Below the pieces are notes generated by a model. That model made no database searches. It was not told the DNA's origin and saw only the letters and a program-made list of their open reading frames with translations. Positions 33,130 through 46,971 of a stretch of 64,000 nt of DNA are shown here, one piece after another. The stretch is from Clarireedia homoeocarpa (lineage: Eukaryota; Ascomycota; Leotiomycetes; Helotiales; Rutstroemiaceae). Where the stretch lies: contig LNKV01000040.1 of assembly GCA_001465935.1 (NCBI GenBank), positions 310,001 through 374,000 on the forward strand, written 5' to 3'. The position numbers and the translations under genes were made by a program. How positions within the stretch are numbered: position 1 is the first letter of the stretch; each line of letters begins with the position of its first letter.

Positions 33130-35216
33130 TTATGATGATTTCTCTGCCAGTTGCTTTTCTGCTGCTTCCGCTCTCTTGTTTGCTTCAGCTAGGTCATTTT
33201 GTAACTGCTTGATGTAATCAATAGCCTGCTCAACTGTGCTAGCTTTGCTGTTTGCACTTTGGCCACTTTTTGCAGTTGCCGATTCGTTCTCCCCGCCGTC
33301 TCCGCTTCCACTTTTCTCACCAGAACACTCCTTGGTTTGCTTTCGAGGGAGTAGAGTTGCAATCTCGTGAAGTGCTGAATTAATTCGATTTCGTCTTCCT
33401 TGCTCAGCGATCTTATGCGACGTACGTTTTGATGTTAAATTGGTTGACAATTCCGAGGGGTATGAAACACCTGGAAGATGCGTTCCCTCGAGTATGTTCT
33501 GATAATTCGACTTTGAAGCTAGAAGGAGAGAAGCAGCTGCATCCTCAGAAGATACGGCACCGCCAGGAAGTAGAGGCTTTATACTTGGTGAAATTTTGGG
33601 GAGAAGTGCCGGGGATACCAGGACGGAAGTGCTAGCTCGTTTCTTGGAACCACGTGCTGCTATCAGCGGTGTTTTTCGTGCTGATCCACTGGTGCCATTC
33701 ATTGCATCAATCTGAGGACTCTGGCTCGCTGATGCCGCTGCACCAGGTCGTGCAAAGGCCGGTGAAGGTAATGCTTGGAACCCAGAGGTTCTGGAGCCTG
33801 TTGCGCTCAAAGTTGGCGTCATTTGACCATCCGACTGTGTATCGATGCGCGACAAAGAGGGTCTAGTGGAGGTGGCAGATTCCGGAAGTGTAAAATTTTC
33901 CATGGAAGGGTCATCAAGATCCATTGCTTGACCCATTGCCTCCTGATTGCCATTTGGTGATTGAGTGAGTCTCATTAGTGAAGCTGGGGTTGCTGGCGAA
34001 CCAAGGGGAATCCTGCTCCTAGCGCCATTTTCCTTCTGTCCTGATATATATGGTGATCTGGCTGCTGGGTTCGGTACTGGAATTGGGGGCGGAGCCATAT
34101 CCGACAGATGTTCGGGTGATATTGATCCATTTTCAGACTGGTCGGTGCTGGGTGCCGAGTTTGACGAAGCCACCTCCTTTACTTGTGACGCCTGAGAGCT
34201 TGATGGCTCGAGGATATCTCCCAAAGCCTGAGCACTTATAGACGTGCTTAAATTTTTCTTGCCGCGGCGCGGCTTGACTATTGGTGATTGTCGAACAGCA
34301 CGAGCATTACCGCGAGGCTTTGGTCCAGGCTTTCGGTTGCCAGATTTTCTGGAAGAAATTATAGAACTTGCAGGTGCAGAGTGAGTATCAGCATTCAGGT
34401 CAATTGGAGAATTGGTCGTGCCAGAATGGCGTGGATCAAAATTTAATGAATTTTCTGTTTGAGCGTGAAGGGCCGGCGAACTCAGAGGGCTGAAATATGC
34501 TCCAGGGACTGTGTATTCCGGAACATTGAAGTGCGTCTCCAAGGGGGTGACTGCCGGTGAAACCAGAGGTGTGAAAGCCATCTGGTAATTTAGTTAGCAT
34601 CTCTCAAGGTAGAGATATGGAGCATAGAGGAACAGAAGAAGGTCACATTAAATGTACTCACCTCTTGCTCCTTTGGCAGACGGTAATTCTCAAATACGGA
34701 CGGCGGCTGTTGGGTGTCTCCCTGTGAACAAAATTGGGTTTGGCTTGCTCCATGCATTTCCATGCTATTTGGTGTGGGCGGAATAATTCTATTCTGTGTA
34801 TAGTAATTCCTCTGTTGCTCCTGGAGTTGACGCTGTTGCTGCTGAAGTCTTTGAAGTTGTAGATACCGAATTTGCGCATCAATATCCGTCAAGCTCTCCG
34901 CAGAACTATGCGCGTGAGCCATCGTAGTTCCGAGTATGACTGGTTGACTCGATGTGGTCATTAACGACGGTATGTGCTCTCGCATTGACCCAGTATGTTC
35001 AATTCCCCCAGTATTTGCCATCCTTGCGATCATCGTTTCGGCATTTTCTGCATGAATGATTTGTGTGCCTTGGTTTTGTTGTTGGTTGAAATCGAAGTCG
35101 AATTGTAAGGTGTCGCCCAAGTTGGGCATGGTCATGTCTAAGAACTGTTGAAAATCATCTTGTGAGGACACTGGTAAGGTGGGATCTTGAGGATTCCAGC
35201 TCCCAACGGAATCCAT
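33130..35216 (-). CDS. bHLH transcription factor, Pho4/NUC-1-like
   Basis: Two exons, 34662-35216 and 33130-34581, with an 80-nt intron (GTGAGT, branch TGCTAAC, acceptor CCAG), giving 668 residues. The basic helix-loop-helix domain is near the C-terminus: TSKRTSHKIAEQGRRNRINS is the basic region and helix 1, with the His-Glu-Arg type contacts of E-box-binding factors. A long Ser/Gly-rich loop and helix 2 (SKASTVEQAIDYIKQLQNDL) follow, then a short leucine-zipper-like coiled coil. The layout with an extended loop matches the Pho4/NUC-1 group, which activates phosphate-starvation genes, so phosphate control is a likely but unproved role. The N-terminal half is rich in Gln, Ser and Pro (RLQQQQRQLQEQQR), as in activation domains, with a basic patch (GNRKPGPKPRGNARAVR). 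Confidence 0.85.
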
Positions 35217-38200
35217 GACTACTAAGAATGCAGAAAAGTGACTGCGTCTCGTCTCTTGTTGATCGTTGGGTATGATGTTCGCCGAATAAATGAGGGGTGC
35301 CGACGGAGGTGCGTATTAAGTGCGCCGTGCGCGATTTGACGTTATAAAAAACGACTTTGTGCGAGGCTGCTGTCGCTGCTCACTCCATAAGTAAGACCGT
35401 TTGGTTGATCCGTCGCGTGAGTCGAATTCAGCGTTATCAGAACTCAAATGAAAGCGGAGTTGAGGCTGAGGGAACAACCGTAAAAAAGTGGTGGAAAGGC
35501 GCAACTGCCACGAAAGAAGGCCGCTTCGTGGTGGGAGATCAGACGGTGGACGAACGACACACCGGTCAAGAACTTCTTTCTCTGTACGTGTAAAGTTTGT
35601 GCGACTTTGCGACTTGAAATTTGGTTGACTTTGCGGCAAAGACAGCAAGTTCGTTCGAACCACTTTGAACCACGCTCACCCCAGTGCTGATTTGATTCTC
35701 GCCTTCTTTGCTCTCGAAGTTTAAATTTCCCAAGTATCGCTCTTTGCGCTCCTTATCGTCTGCCGGTCATTTGGCGGAGTTTAGGTAATACAATTCTGCA
35801 ATGTCCAGCTTTTATACTGTAGCTCCCCTTCGAACTTCGGACCCAAATGGGGTTTCTGCAATATATATATCCATCAACACCTACACGATGGGAAGAATTT
35901 GGGAAAATATTGTCTGGTGCTTTTTGACAAATTTCTAATATATCATGATTGGGATGGGCGAAATTGTCGTTTCTTCCCGGTCTTCTTCGATCGCTAACGT
36001 TAGGTACAGGCAATACTACGGTCGCAGACGCAAATAAATATCCCAGTAAAGTGGGAGAGGAAGGGGCGCGCTGGCTCGGGTGGGTGGTGCAGCCAGGCGC
36101 GATTCGCATAAAAGAATAGCGGAGGTGGGATCTGGCCCACGAGAATTTGCAGTCTTGGGCTTGCTGGAGAGCTGCTTGAGAATTGCTTGATACCGATTTA
36201 AGCACCGCACTCCGAAGTCGAGTCCCGCACTTCCAGGGTTCTCATGGACCGCAGCCAAAGACGGATGCCGAGCTTAAAGTGTCTGTCCTACAGTAGGTCA
36301 AGTCTACTCACTCGTATGTGCAGCCAGAGTTTCGAGAGAAAAAAAGTAAAAGTCCAAACTCCTTGGTCATCCAAATTCTCCCTTCAGATCCAGCCCTGGC
36401 TCCCTCGCAGTTCTTGAGAGAGAGATGTTCGAGAAGCGGCCCATCACCAGCGTTCATCGGATAAATTTCAATACATGTTGCGACGTCAGCTGGGCCATTC
36501 ATATCTCATTCCAGCGTTCCTTTGAGACAATATGACTAGAAGAAATGCTGAAAGGGTGTGACCTTCCATCTTCATCTTCGTGTTCATCTAAAGGTGTGTG
36601 GGGGTTCAAAGGGTTGAGGGGGTCATGATTCGAGAACCAATTACAACGGATGGAGAAGATGCAGACGCGGGAAATCGTGCATAAGGGGTGTATGCTCTAG
36701 TCTTCCAATCAAAATCCAACGCATCAGTCAGAAATACTGGATTTTGTTGTGGAATATATGGACACTGAGTGTCAACTTGTCAAAATTTCGAATCACCTCC
36801 GTGCGACTTTCACTTATACAGTGTCTTTGATATTGTTTCAATGGGGAACGGTGATATTCGATGACATTCAATAATATTAAGCCGACGGGTATCAGCGGAA
36901 ACAAATGAATCAGCAACTTGCCCACGGCCTAGACCCCATACTGCATACTATAGAAGTGTGTGGAAGTCTCCGTTACTTTTGCAGTACAAGCTTCACATAC
37001 CCAAATCTCATACATTGGTACAGTCATGGATACCAGACTAGATATGGTCCGTGCTCACAACATCAAAGACTTCGAAGGTCGTCGTCAACGACAGTTTGTG
37101 GGCTCCTCATAAGGGACGTCTCACACCTTCTAGAAGTATTTTGGGTGTCATAGATCGAATGACATATGCAAAAATCAAGCACTTACGGAGGCAAAGGCAT
37201 GCAAGAGCTTGCATAACCATGTTGTAGTCCAATGGGGGTCCTTCCCGAGTCCACGATCCTTTATCCCATCCAGGGGGCTACCTCCCGGCAGATGTGACAG
37301 CATAATCTGAGGCTGTCGCATAATTTAGCAGATGATTTCTGCTAGAAATCCTTCTGGTTTGGTCAATATCAGGATTGAGGGATGCTATTGTACTGTCTAT
37401 GTCGTATATTTCTCGAGAGACATCCTAAAGTTCGTAACAACTTACTCAGCCCGATTCATTTGGTCTATTCAATGCCGCAGATGAACGACTGTCTCTCTGC
37501 ATCTAGCACCACACTCCAACTTGTGGGATTGTGGCGGCAGCCTTTCAAAGCGGTATCACGAGGACGTTCAGCAGCTGTATCCCGGTATTGATCTGATCAC
37601 TGGTTACTTTATCTGCTTTTATCTATAATTTCCGGAACCAACAAAGTGACTTCACTCAAGCCCGAACGAAAGGGACATGACTAAGGTCCCGAAAAGTGGC
37701 AAATGGCTTTCATTGTCCCAAACAAGCGTACGGTCAATGGATGTGCTCAAAGATGCGAGCTTCTTGTATTTGAGGTTACGTCTACGGTATGTTTGATACT
37801 TCGATGTACACTATGCAGAAGCTTGCCCCAACCTCACCTGTAACTCGATTTCTGGTCTCCTTTTCTTCCAGAAGCTTTCAGAGGGAATTGTCAGCTACCA
37901 TATGCGTTCATTAAATCCGTTCTGCTGATAAGCTCCCGACCCATGGAGTACCTAGCACAGGCGTTGAACGCATGGCATGGATGGTTGGTTAGTATGACAA
38001 GGGCATCTACCACACAGTGATGTCGTGCAACTTAGGTCTAGACAGTGCTGACTCTCCTGTCACCTGTGACTTCTGATTCGTCCGTCGTTGCAGAGACGTC
38101 ATCAAGTGCCGGTTGCGCCCGACTCCCTTCACATAAGATGCCTTTTCGCTTGGCTATACAATTGAATTTTATCGGTTGCAATATCATCTATATTCGAGAT

Positions 38201-41200
38201 ATATCATGAATCATGAATTCTTCTTGTCTGCAAGTTCAGTCAATTTAGAGGCAACCTTCGGCTGTTCCGTATATTATATCTCATAGCCAAACATTTTATA
38301 GAGCATGCAGCGTACTCAAGACTGTTAAATACATAGTGCCGTAAAACTTTTGGTCTAGAAAGGCCTTGGCCTAATTCACAGACACATCTCTGGAGGCGAG
38401 GGTCAGGTCATATTTTTTCTTGGAGCAAGAAGAACATAATATAAATCTTGATCTGTGGCACACAAATACATTATGAAGTTCTGTCACGGGAATTACCGAA
38501 TAACATTCTCTCATTTGGTAGCAATATATGAGCATCGAGTTCACAAGGAGAAGGAATGGATTGAGAACGTATCCACTGTTATGCCAGTCCTGTCTTTCTG
38601 GTTTTGGCACCAAGAATATCATGGTTAGTGAACTGCTGGTGCACGAGCTCTGTAGACAATAGTCTTTGACATCATCGACTCGCAGGTTGAGAGCGACTGC
38701 GAAGTTAATAAACCTCTGAGATTCCCAGCACTGAATTCAGGCATTACGTATATATTGTCATGCCCAGCATTAATCGTGCAACACTGGTAGTTGCTTGTTG
38801 CTGATTACATACAAAGCATGAGCGAAAGTTTGGCCGGGAATCCTCAATATAGGGAAATATTAAATTCAGCCCAATTTTTCATAACAAATTCCAACCACGT
38901 AGAGTGGTAAGCAAGCCTTATGGTATCAACAGACTAAGGATACAGATTTTTTGTTTATTTAGAAAGCATCAAGGAAGCTCTATTCATAGCTTCAAATCAG
39001 CACTTGCACGATATCCGCTATCCCAGTACCAGAAAAATCTCCGGTAATTCAAACTTTGTTTTTATCCTACTGAAGAAACGTACTGTTCCTCCACTCGCCA
39101 AGTTTCGTAACCTCATTCAAACTTTCTCAATGCTCCCAAGTCGCCAGCAATAACTCCGATTGAAAGGCTAAACTTGAGCTTGTCTCCTTCACTGTGACCC
39201 TATCTTCGCGCCAGTCGGATGGATCATACCCATCATTCGTAGGGAGGCTCACAACTCCTCATATCGACCTACTATTGTCAACACGCAAGTGAATCGTGAT
39301 TAAATTTGCTTACGTTTCACTCTTCCAGCTGGTAACACGATACCTACTTCACGAAAAGGAGGACTGGCTTACTACTTGCTTTGTCGTCGGTATCAACATT
39401 CCAACTCTGATCTTCCTGACACCCGACTCCGCTACAGAAACCCAGGATCAAGGCCAGCTCGTGCTAGCCTTCTTGAAGCACAAGCTTTTACCATCACTGT
39501 TCCGCAATTCTTAGGTCTTAGCCATCTCACCACCAAATCTAAATCAACCTAGCTACAACACTACCCATCCATTCAAACTATTCGCATGGTGTTTTCCGTT
39601 GTGCTTTCCACGAAGTTAAATTATTTCTAGGAATATCGGCATGGCATAAACATAGTCTGGACAACAGGTTCACAATCCACATATAACTTTTCGGTAATAT
39701 CTTTTAAGACTAGCACAGTTGTCTCTCACGCACGCGGCGGGGCTGCCCTTATCATTGGGGAAAGTTTCTTCCTTGGGATTTCTCTTCTCTTTAACATACT
39801 TACCTGTTACCTCCCCAATGACCTCCAATCCTCTCTCCATTTCCTCATTCTAACTCCCCACAAACCTCGCGTTCAGCCAGGAACCCCCATTAGAATAGAT
39901 ACTGATTTAGCATTCGCAAAAGCGGGCGTCGTAGTCCAACACATTCACAGATCTCAATCTCAATGGCGCCTACCTAGTCCCCGAGTACAGCTCCATCTGA
40001 ACCATGGATCCTCCACAAACAAGCGCCTTCACACGAGTTAGTCAATACGGCTAATATCGAGAGCGTGCAGAACATGGTTGATTATACGCTAGAGCGGTTC
40101 AGACGGATCGATTAATGTGTTATCTGTGCTGGCACGAGCGCGCTCCTCCATCATTTTGATATTTCCTTCTGCTTGATGGAGCAGAGTGAACAACCTAGAA
40201 GAAACATGTTGCTGGTAAAGGGACAATTAGATCGTCCCTACCGCTCTCGCCAATCGACATTGAAGGTTTTCCACCAGGGTCCAAGGGACTGTGCTTTGTC
40301 TGCGTGCAGTTGTTAGAGCAGTGAGCACTCAAAAATCTGCAGAAAGTGATTGAAAAGGCGTCAAACAGTACAGGAGCTGCCACATCAGGGGGAGGTAGCG
40401 GATGCTGTTGTTTTCTTGTGCGGTCATACTGCTAGGTATGTTTGTAGAATGAGGGTTAATGGGGAAACAGGGGAAACGAGTGTGATCTTTAGTTGTCTTT
40501 TAGTGAGACAAACAGCTAGGGAAGTTCCTGCAATGCTGAAACAGATATGAAGGCCAGGACGTTGCTTGATACCAAATGGCTCTTCAATGCTAGAAACTAA
40601 AACTGAATTTCAAGATTGGACAATATTGAGGACGCAACTTGCTTAAGTACATCTCTCTTGATTTCTACTCTAGTCAGCAAGTAGAATTAATCAACCAGCA
40701 ATGCAAAGTCCATGGCGAGCTTCCAAGTAGAGGTGATAAGCTTTGGAGTTCTCAAGGTGGCCGGCCAGCCCATCCTAGTAGAAGGACATGATAGTATCAT
40801 GCATGAGAACAAACCACAACGTGCTATCCTGCAACGTGCACAAAGATCTTCCGAGAACAGACGGTCACCAGACGGATGGGAGGACATTGAGAGAGAATAT
40901 CTTCTTCTTTCAAGTGAAAGCATTCAAAAAAATTATTATATAAAGGATGTAAACGCAGAGGAGAAATAGAGACACGAGCCAACAACAAAATTGCCGATAT
41001 ATGCGCAGTATACCATGGGATGAAAGACTCGTAGTGGATATACATCTAGGTAACTGAACTTTTATTGGCCCACCATGTTGAACTGAATACAAACCGACAC
41101 CTACTAGGAATTTTCAGCAGATGCGATACAAAGCCGGGCACCACACTGGGGCAGGAGGCAGATTATATTACTCTGAACTTTGACGATCTGCTTCAACTCC

Positions 41201-42129
41201 GACGACAGCGTCTAGATAGCAAATGCCCGAGATTCATACAAGAGGTATGAATGGGATGAGTATATCCAAGGACCATGATCTAGGAATCCTAGACCGTGCT
41301 CGCTGAAGATTGATTGGCCCGAGAGGACGAATGCGAGACGAAGCCTCTGCAGGACCCTAAAGATTCTTATGAAAGTGACGGAGTGTCCTTCCAAAGAGAG
41401 TGACTGTGTAGGACCAGTCACTCTTCACGTATCTTCAAATAGTTGCAATCTAACCTCATGCTTTCGAGAATTCAATTGCCTGACGTCTTCAATACATTGG
41501 GACAAGTACATACATGCAAAACCACTTAGCACTGCATTCGACCTTCCAACAACTTAATTCGTGTCACAGACATACGAACAAGAAAACCTTTACATCTAAG
41601 CAACTCACATAGGTAGTTAAAATATTAGCAACTAAGTTTGTCTCATACACTGAAAGTCCTACAAGTCCTACAGGTGTATCCTATCATTTCGATTCATCCG
41701 ACGCCTTAGTCACTTAACTTCGTGCATAAAATATTTTGCTTGGTTTTATGAATTTGCTCATTTTTTTAGTCTAATCGATTTGGAAGTAGAAAGCCAGACC
41801 GCATATGAATTCGCGACATGGAAATGACATAAAGAACTGGTCTTCAATAAAAAATTGGAACTCGGGAAAAGAAAAGAGATGTTGGCCGGTCCAGATAATA
41901 CCCGCAGGACCAAGTGAATGGGGTAGAAAGGGTAGATATAGTCTGGTTTGGTGCATTAAGAATCTAAAGGCACAGCAAGTTGCGAGTCGATCCCCCCAAA
42001 AAGCTCATCTTAAATATTCGCCCTCTTCTTATCTCATCTGCCGAAGGCATCATGCAAAACCCCATCATAGCCTCCTCCATTCCTCGTACGCCCAGTGGAC
42101 CAAACATCAACGCCATTACCGACGATCCT
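35217..42129. other. Long gene-poor stretch
   Basis: About 6.9 kb without a supported gene. The first few hundred bases should be the bHLH gene's promoter. Two frames look a little protein-like, 39296-39514 (TPDSATETQDQGQLVLAFLK) and 40712-40969 on the plus strand (MASFQVEVISFGVLKVAGQP, 85 residues). Both lack recognisable domains and partners. Decayed genes or non-coding transcripts are possible. Confidence 0.4.
40712..40969 (+). CDS. Possible small protein of 85 residues
   Basis: Uninterrupted frame starting MASFQVEVISFGVLKVAG, mixed hydrophobic and charged, with an acidic C-terminal half (DGWEDIEREYLLLSSE). Composition looks more like protein than the surrounding noise. There is no signal peptide, membrane segment or known domain, and no obvious intron. 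It lies in a gene-poor area and could be a fragment of a lost gene. Confidence 0.2.
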   Translation: MASFQVEVISFGVLKVAGQPILVEGHDSIMHENKPQRAILQRAQRSSENRRSPDGWEDIEREYLLLSSESIQKNYYIKDVNAEEK

Positions 42130-43171
<1,042 letters not shown>

Positions 43172-45561
43172 GGTTGCGGTATGTTTGTCTGTTCAAAAAA
43201 TGAGAATTAGTATCGTTCGTCGATGATGAGCAAAATTAGTTGTACGATTATGATGAATATTATTGAAAGGAAAGGTGGTAGACGGTTGCGAAAGTGACGG
43301 TGGCAGATAGGAGTTGAAATAGGCTGTGACCAAAAATCGGTCAGAACCCTTGCAAATGCGCCAAATATGCGTCTGCGTGAACAAACTTCCCAATCGATGC
43401 GTTTTCACGATGTTTAGTGAATTCGAGAAAGCCGAACCTGCTGAGGATGAAGACCGGAAAGTACCCCTCAGTATTCAGGAGGGGCAGTCGCAGGGTCTTG
43501 TTGGGTAATCGGTGTAGTTCGAATGAGCGAAATCCAGTCCCGCGGACTCAAGTACCCATCTGCTGCGAATGATAGACTGTACTGGCCACCCGCCGACGAC
43601 TGTTGGGCGAAGGAACGTCCAGAGTGGGTTGTAGGGAGGGAGGGAGTGGATGACGAAATGGAAAGCGGGAAATAAGAATCTCACCTTGTGTAGATTGTAC
43701 GAGGATAAAGAAGGGTCAGGAGAGAAGATGGTTACTCACGAAAATAAAGAGAAAGGGTATGCGACGGCGAGAAAAATGGGTGTAATGGGTGTATGTTTGG
43801 TTTTTTGGGGATTGTTGATGGGATTTCTGGATTTGGAAGAAAGAGAATACTGTTAGTTGCAGCGGGAGTTTACTTGTGAGAAGTTGGTCGAAGGACGACG
43901 ACCAATTCGGCACTAGTGCCACTTTAAATTGGGAAGCGATCGATCTACGCAGTGCCAGGCGGACGTGAAAGAGTAAATGGTGAAGGTTCGACCAAGTGAG
44001 GCGGGGCGAGGCGAGTCCTGGACAAGTATGAATTGGATATAACGACAAGGAAAGAAAAGGAGACGAGGAGACGAGGAGACGAGGAGACAAGTTGACAAGT
44101 TGACTTATGGCAGAGGTATATTATTTATGTCTTATTATGGCAAGTATCTACTTGGTACACATCCTCGACACCTACCACACCTTCCACACCTTCCACACCT
44201 ACACAATACTGTATGTCCCTTTTCACTGAAGCGAAAGATTGTTGGATGATAAGTGCGGTAGGATGCTAAGTACGATACGGGCGTGACGGGCACTGATGCG
44301 TTGGTTTCTCGCCATGTGGGTTCGCTTTGAGTTGAAAGATCTTTCTCTCAACATCCAGGAGGAACGTCCAGCGTCCAAATTCATGCTTTTAATGCGTTGG
44401 AGATTGGCAGTCGCATGATTGTAACATGAGTTGACCTTGTCGCAGACTCCAATAAGTCTCCTTGTTCTTTGGCTCTCAGATGCCTTGATGGCGTACCTAT
44501 CCAACGTTTGGGTAGCAGCACTGCCACAATGCCAGCTGATTACGTCCTGGAAAACACTGTGTTACTCCATGCATTATCCTACTACTTCGTATGTATTCTG
44601 TCGTCGGGTATATACAAGTAAGTATGAGCTAGTCGATAGGGGTCGATGGGTATCACTGATCCCGTGAAGAAGAATCATACAAAGTACTTGAAGTACTTGC
44701 AGTACTTGTAGTCGGCTGGTATCCCTAGGAATGTACGGCGAGCAAATACAAATAAATACTTTCCTTCCTGTCTCTTGACGATGATACGATACTTTGTACT
44801 TTCGCGGCACATAGTTTCTCCCCACCAACGACAAGAGTGGGCCATCTCAGACAGTGAGTGGCTCGCTAGGTTCATAGGAGAGGAGGAGTTCATGACCCCC
44901 AATATTACAACCCACACTTCCCTGGCGACACCTCATCACAGTCTATGTGATTCTCCCACATTGGCAAATAAACTGGCACGGTTTGCGAATTTCAAAGGTA
45001 GAAGACCCAGTTACAGAACCCTCCCACCAAAATTCCCGTTATACATGTTCGCAAACAAGTTGCCCCAAAGCCATTCGGTGAATGGCAAACAGCGAACGGT
45101 GAACAGGGAACGGTGAACGGGGGCCAGTCATCACATGAGCTCGGGACGTACACGGGACCGCAAGTACAAAGTATTTGTCTCTAACACCATTGCTGTGTTC
45201 AATCCTGGCACATCTCACTCACCGGCTTTTGATCCATTTGGGAGCAACTGCCACATGGCAAATCCCATTTTCACCTGATTTTCCTCCGATCTCACGTGAT
45301 CTTGATATCTCCCCACCAACTAAACTCTCATATTTCAGGCATCAAGGTCTTAAACCCGTCATCATGAACCTGACCAAGAAATCATCCAAGCTTCCATCCG
45401 CAAAACCAAGAAGGGAAGCTTCGGACCTCGCCCAGCAAATCAACTCACAATCACTCACACCACCAATTGGCTTTTACCCCTCAAATAGTACATAATACTG
45501 TACCAGCCCAATCTCACAACTACCCACACTTAAAGTATATCAAAGGAAAACTATCGTCATC
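43172..45561. other. Divergent intergenic region with short repeats
   Basis: About 2.4 kb between the 14-3-3 gene and the ATPase inhibitor gene. It holds GAGGAGAC repeats (about 44064-44095), CACACCTTC repeats (about 44173-44205) and TACTTGAAG/TACTTGTAG repeats (about 44683-44712). No supported gene. Two minus-strand frames near 43716-44098 are Ser/Leu-rich and not convincing. Confidence 0.5.
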
Positions 45562-46248
45562 ATGTATCGCACAGCACTTACCTCGCTGCGTCCCGCACTC
45601 CGCTCTACCTTTTCACCAGCTGCAACCCGCGCTTTCAGTGTATCTGCCCGCACAATGGCTGGAGGTGATACCGGTGCTAGCAGACCCGGTGGAGTTGCTC
45701 AAGGGTATGTATTTTCGTTGTTTTGTTTACTCTCGTACGATTCTTCGAGGAAGGGTTTTGGCACTGCTTACAATGAAAGAGCCATAGCGGGGACAGAATG
45801 GGGCAACCTCTCTAATTCCTCTGCCTGTATGCATACATGTCTTTGGGAGAAGTAGGCAATTGATAGTTGAATTATCTCACTGGCATATACGTTGCAGAAG
45901 CTCAAGATTCTTTATCTAACTATAAAGAAAACCAAGCTAATCAGACCCCTCATAGTGACGCATTCACCAAGCGCGAGAAGGCCAACGAGGACTACAACAT
46001 TCGCATGCGCGAGAAGGAGAAGCTTTTGGAGCTCAAGAAGAAACTCCAAGAGCAACATGAACACTTGAAGAAGCTTGAAGACCACATGTATGTTTTCTGT
46101 GCCCCTCCATTTCCCCCGCCTTACTGCGTCTGAATTCACACAATTTTTTTTTGGCGCCCCTTTCAAACTATTAAGAGACATAGCTAACCATACCCCTTCA
46201 CCATACAGCTCCGAAATTGAGAAGCAATCCGGCGGCGAGCAGAAGTAA
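45562..46248 (+). CDS. INH1: Mitochondrial ATPase inhibitor (IF1 family)
   Basis: Small matrix protein that blocks ATP hydrolysis by F1-ATPase when the membrane potential falls. Three exons, 45562-45704, 45956-46087 and 46209-46248, encode 104 residues. The N-terminus MYRTALTSLRPALRSTFSPA is rich in Arg, Ser and Ala and lacks acidic residues, as in a mitochondrial presequence. The mature inhibitor begins near GGVAQGDAFTKREKANEDYN, the conserved minimal inhibitory helix, and continues as a Lys/Glu-rich coiled coil (EKEKLLELKKKLQEQHEHLK) ending EIEKQSGGEQK. Introns are 251 and 121 nt and both junctions keep phase. A read-through of the first intron gives an unrelated tail. Confidence 0.92.
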
Positions 46249-46971
46249 GTATACCTCACTTAAACTCCACTTTGTGAGCGAACTTCTAGCCCAAGCTCTT
46301 CTCGGCAAGACAACACAATACCCGCTTAGCTTCTTTTGTCTTTTCGTTTGCTTTGCTCCTTCCCCGGACAAATGCTAAATGCTTTGAACAATGTACCAGC
46401 TAGATACTAGTCTATGGATAAAGAGAAAGTGCATGGACGGGCAGGGTTTGAGAAAGAAGGAAAGGTTTGCAGAGTGGAGGAGGGTTGGTATGATGGATCA
46501 TGACAAACGATGATGTTACGGTCGACTTGATATCAAAGTGAATTGTATAGTACATATTATCTTCGAATTCTCTACTCATGTTTGTGAAATCGCGCGGGAG
46601 ATAGTATGATTATCATAAATGCTTCCATGATGCTCTAACCAGATAATTTTGTTGTCTATGATCATACATATAATCCCCGTAGGGGGCAATCCAGCGACAC
46701 ACGTTCCGTAACATGTTCTTCTTTTCTTCTCTCTGCACAAACTGCCTGCTGCAGAGCCATCGGATCTCTCGACTGAATTCTCGTTCTTCCTTGTACACTT
46801 AACCCCAAAATCCCCCGATCTCAATATTCATTATAGACATAACTCAAAAACAGACCATCATCCATTTATTATTCCTTTGCCCCCCAAAACGTAAAACGCC
46901 CTTCCTACCTAACAAGTTGGAAAAACAACGATCACTCTCCCACTCTCCCCATAATCTCTAACCTAACCTCT
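46249..46971. other. Convergent intergenic region
   Basis: 3' regions of the ATPase inhibitor and NSP1 genes. No gene seen. Confidence 0.6.
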
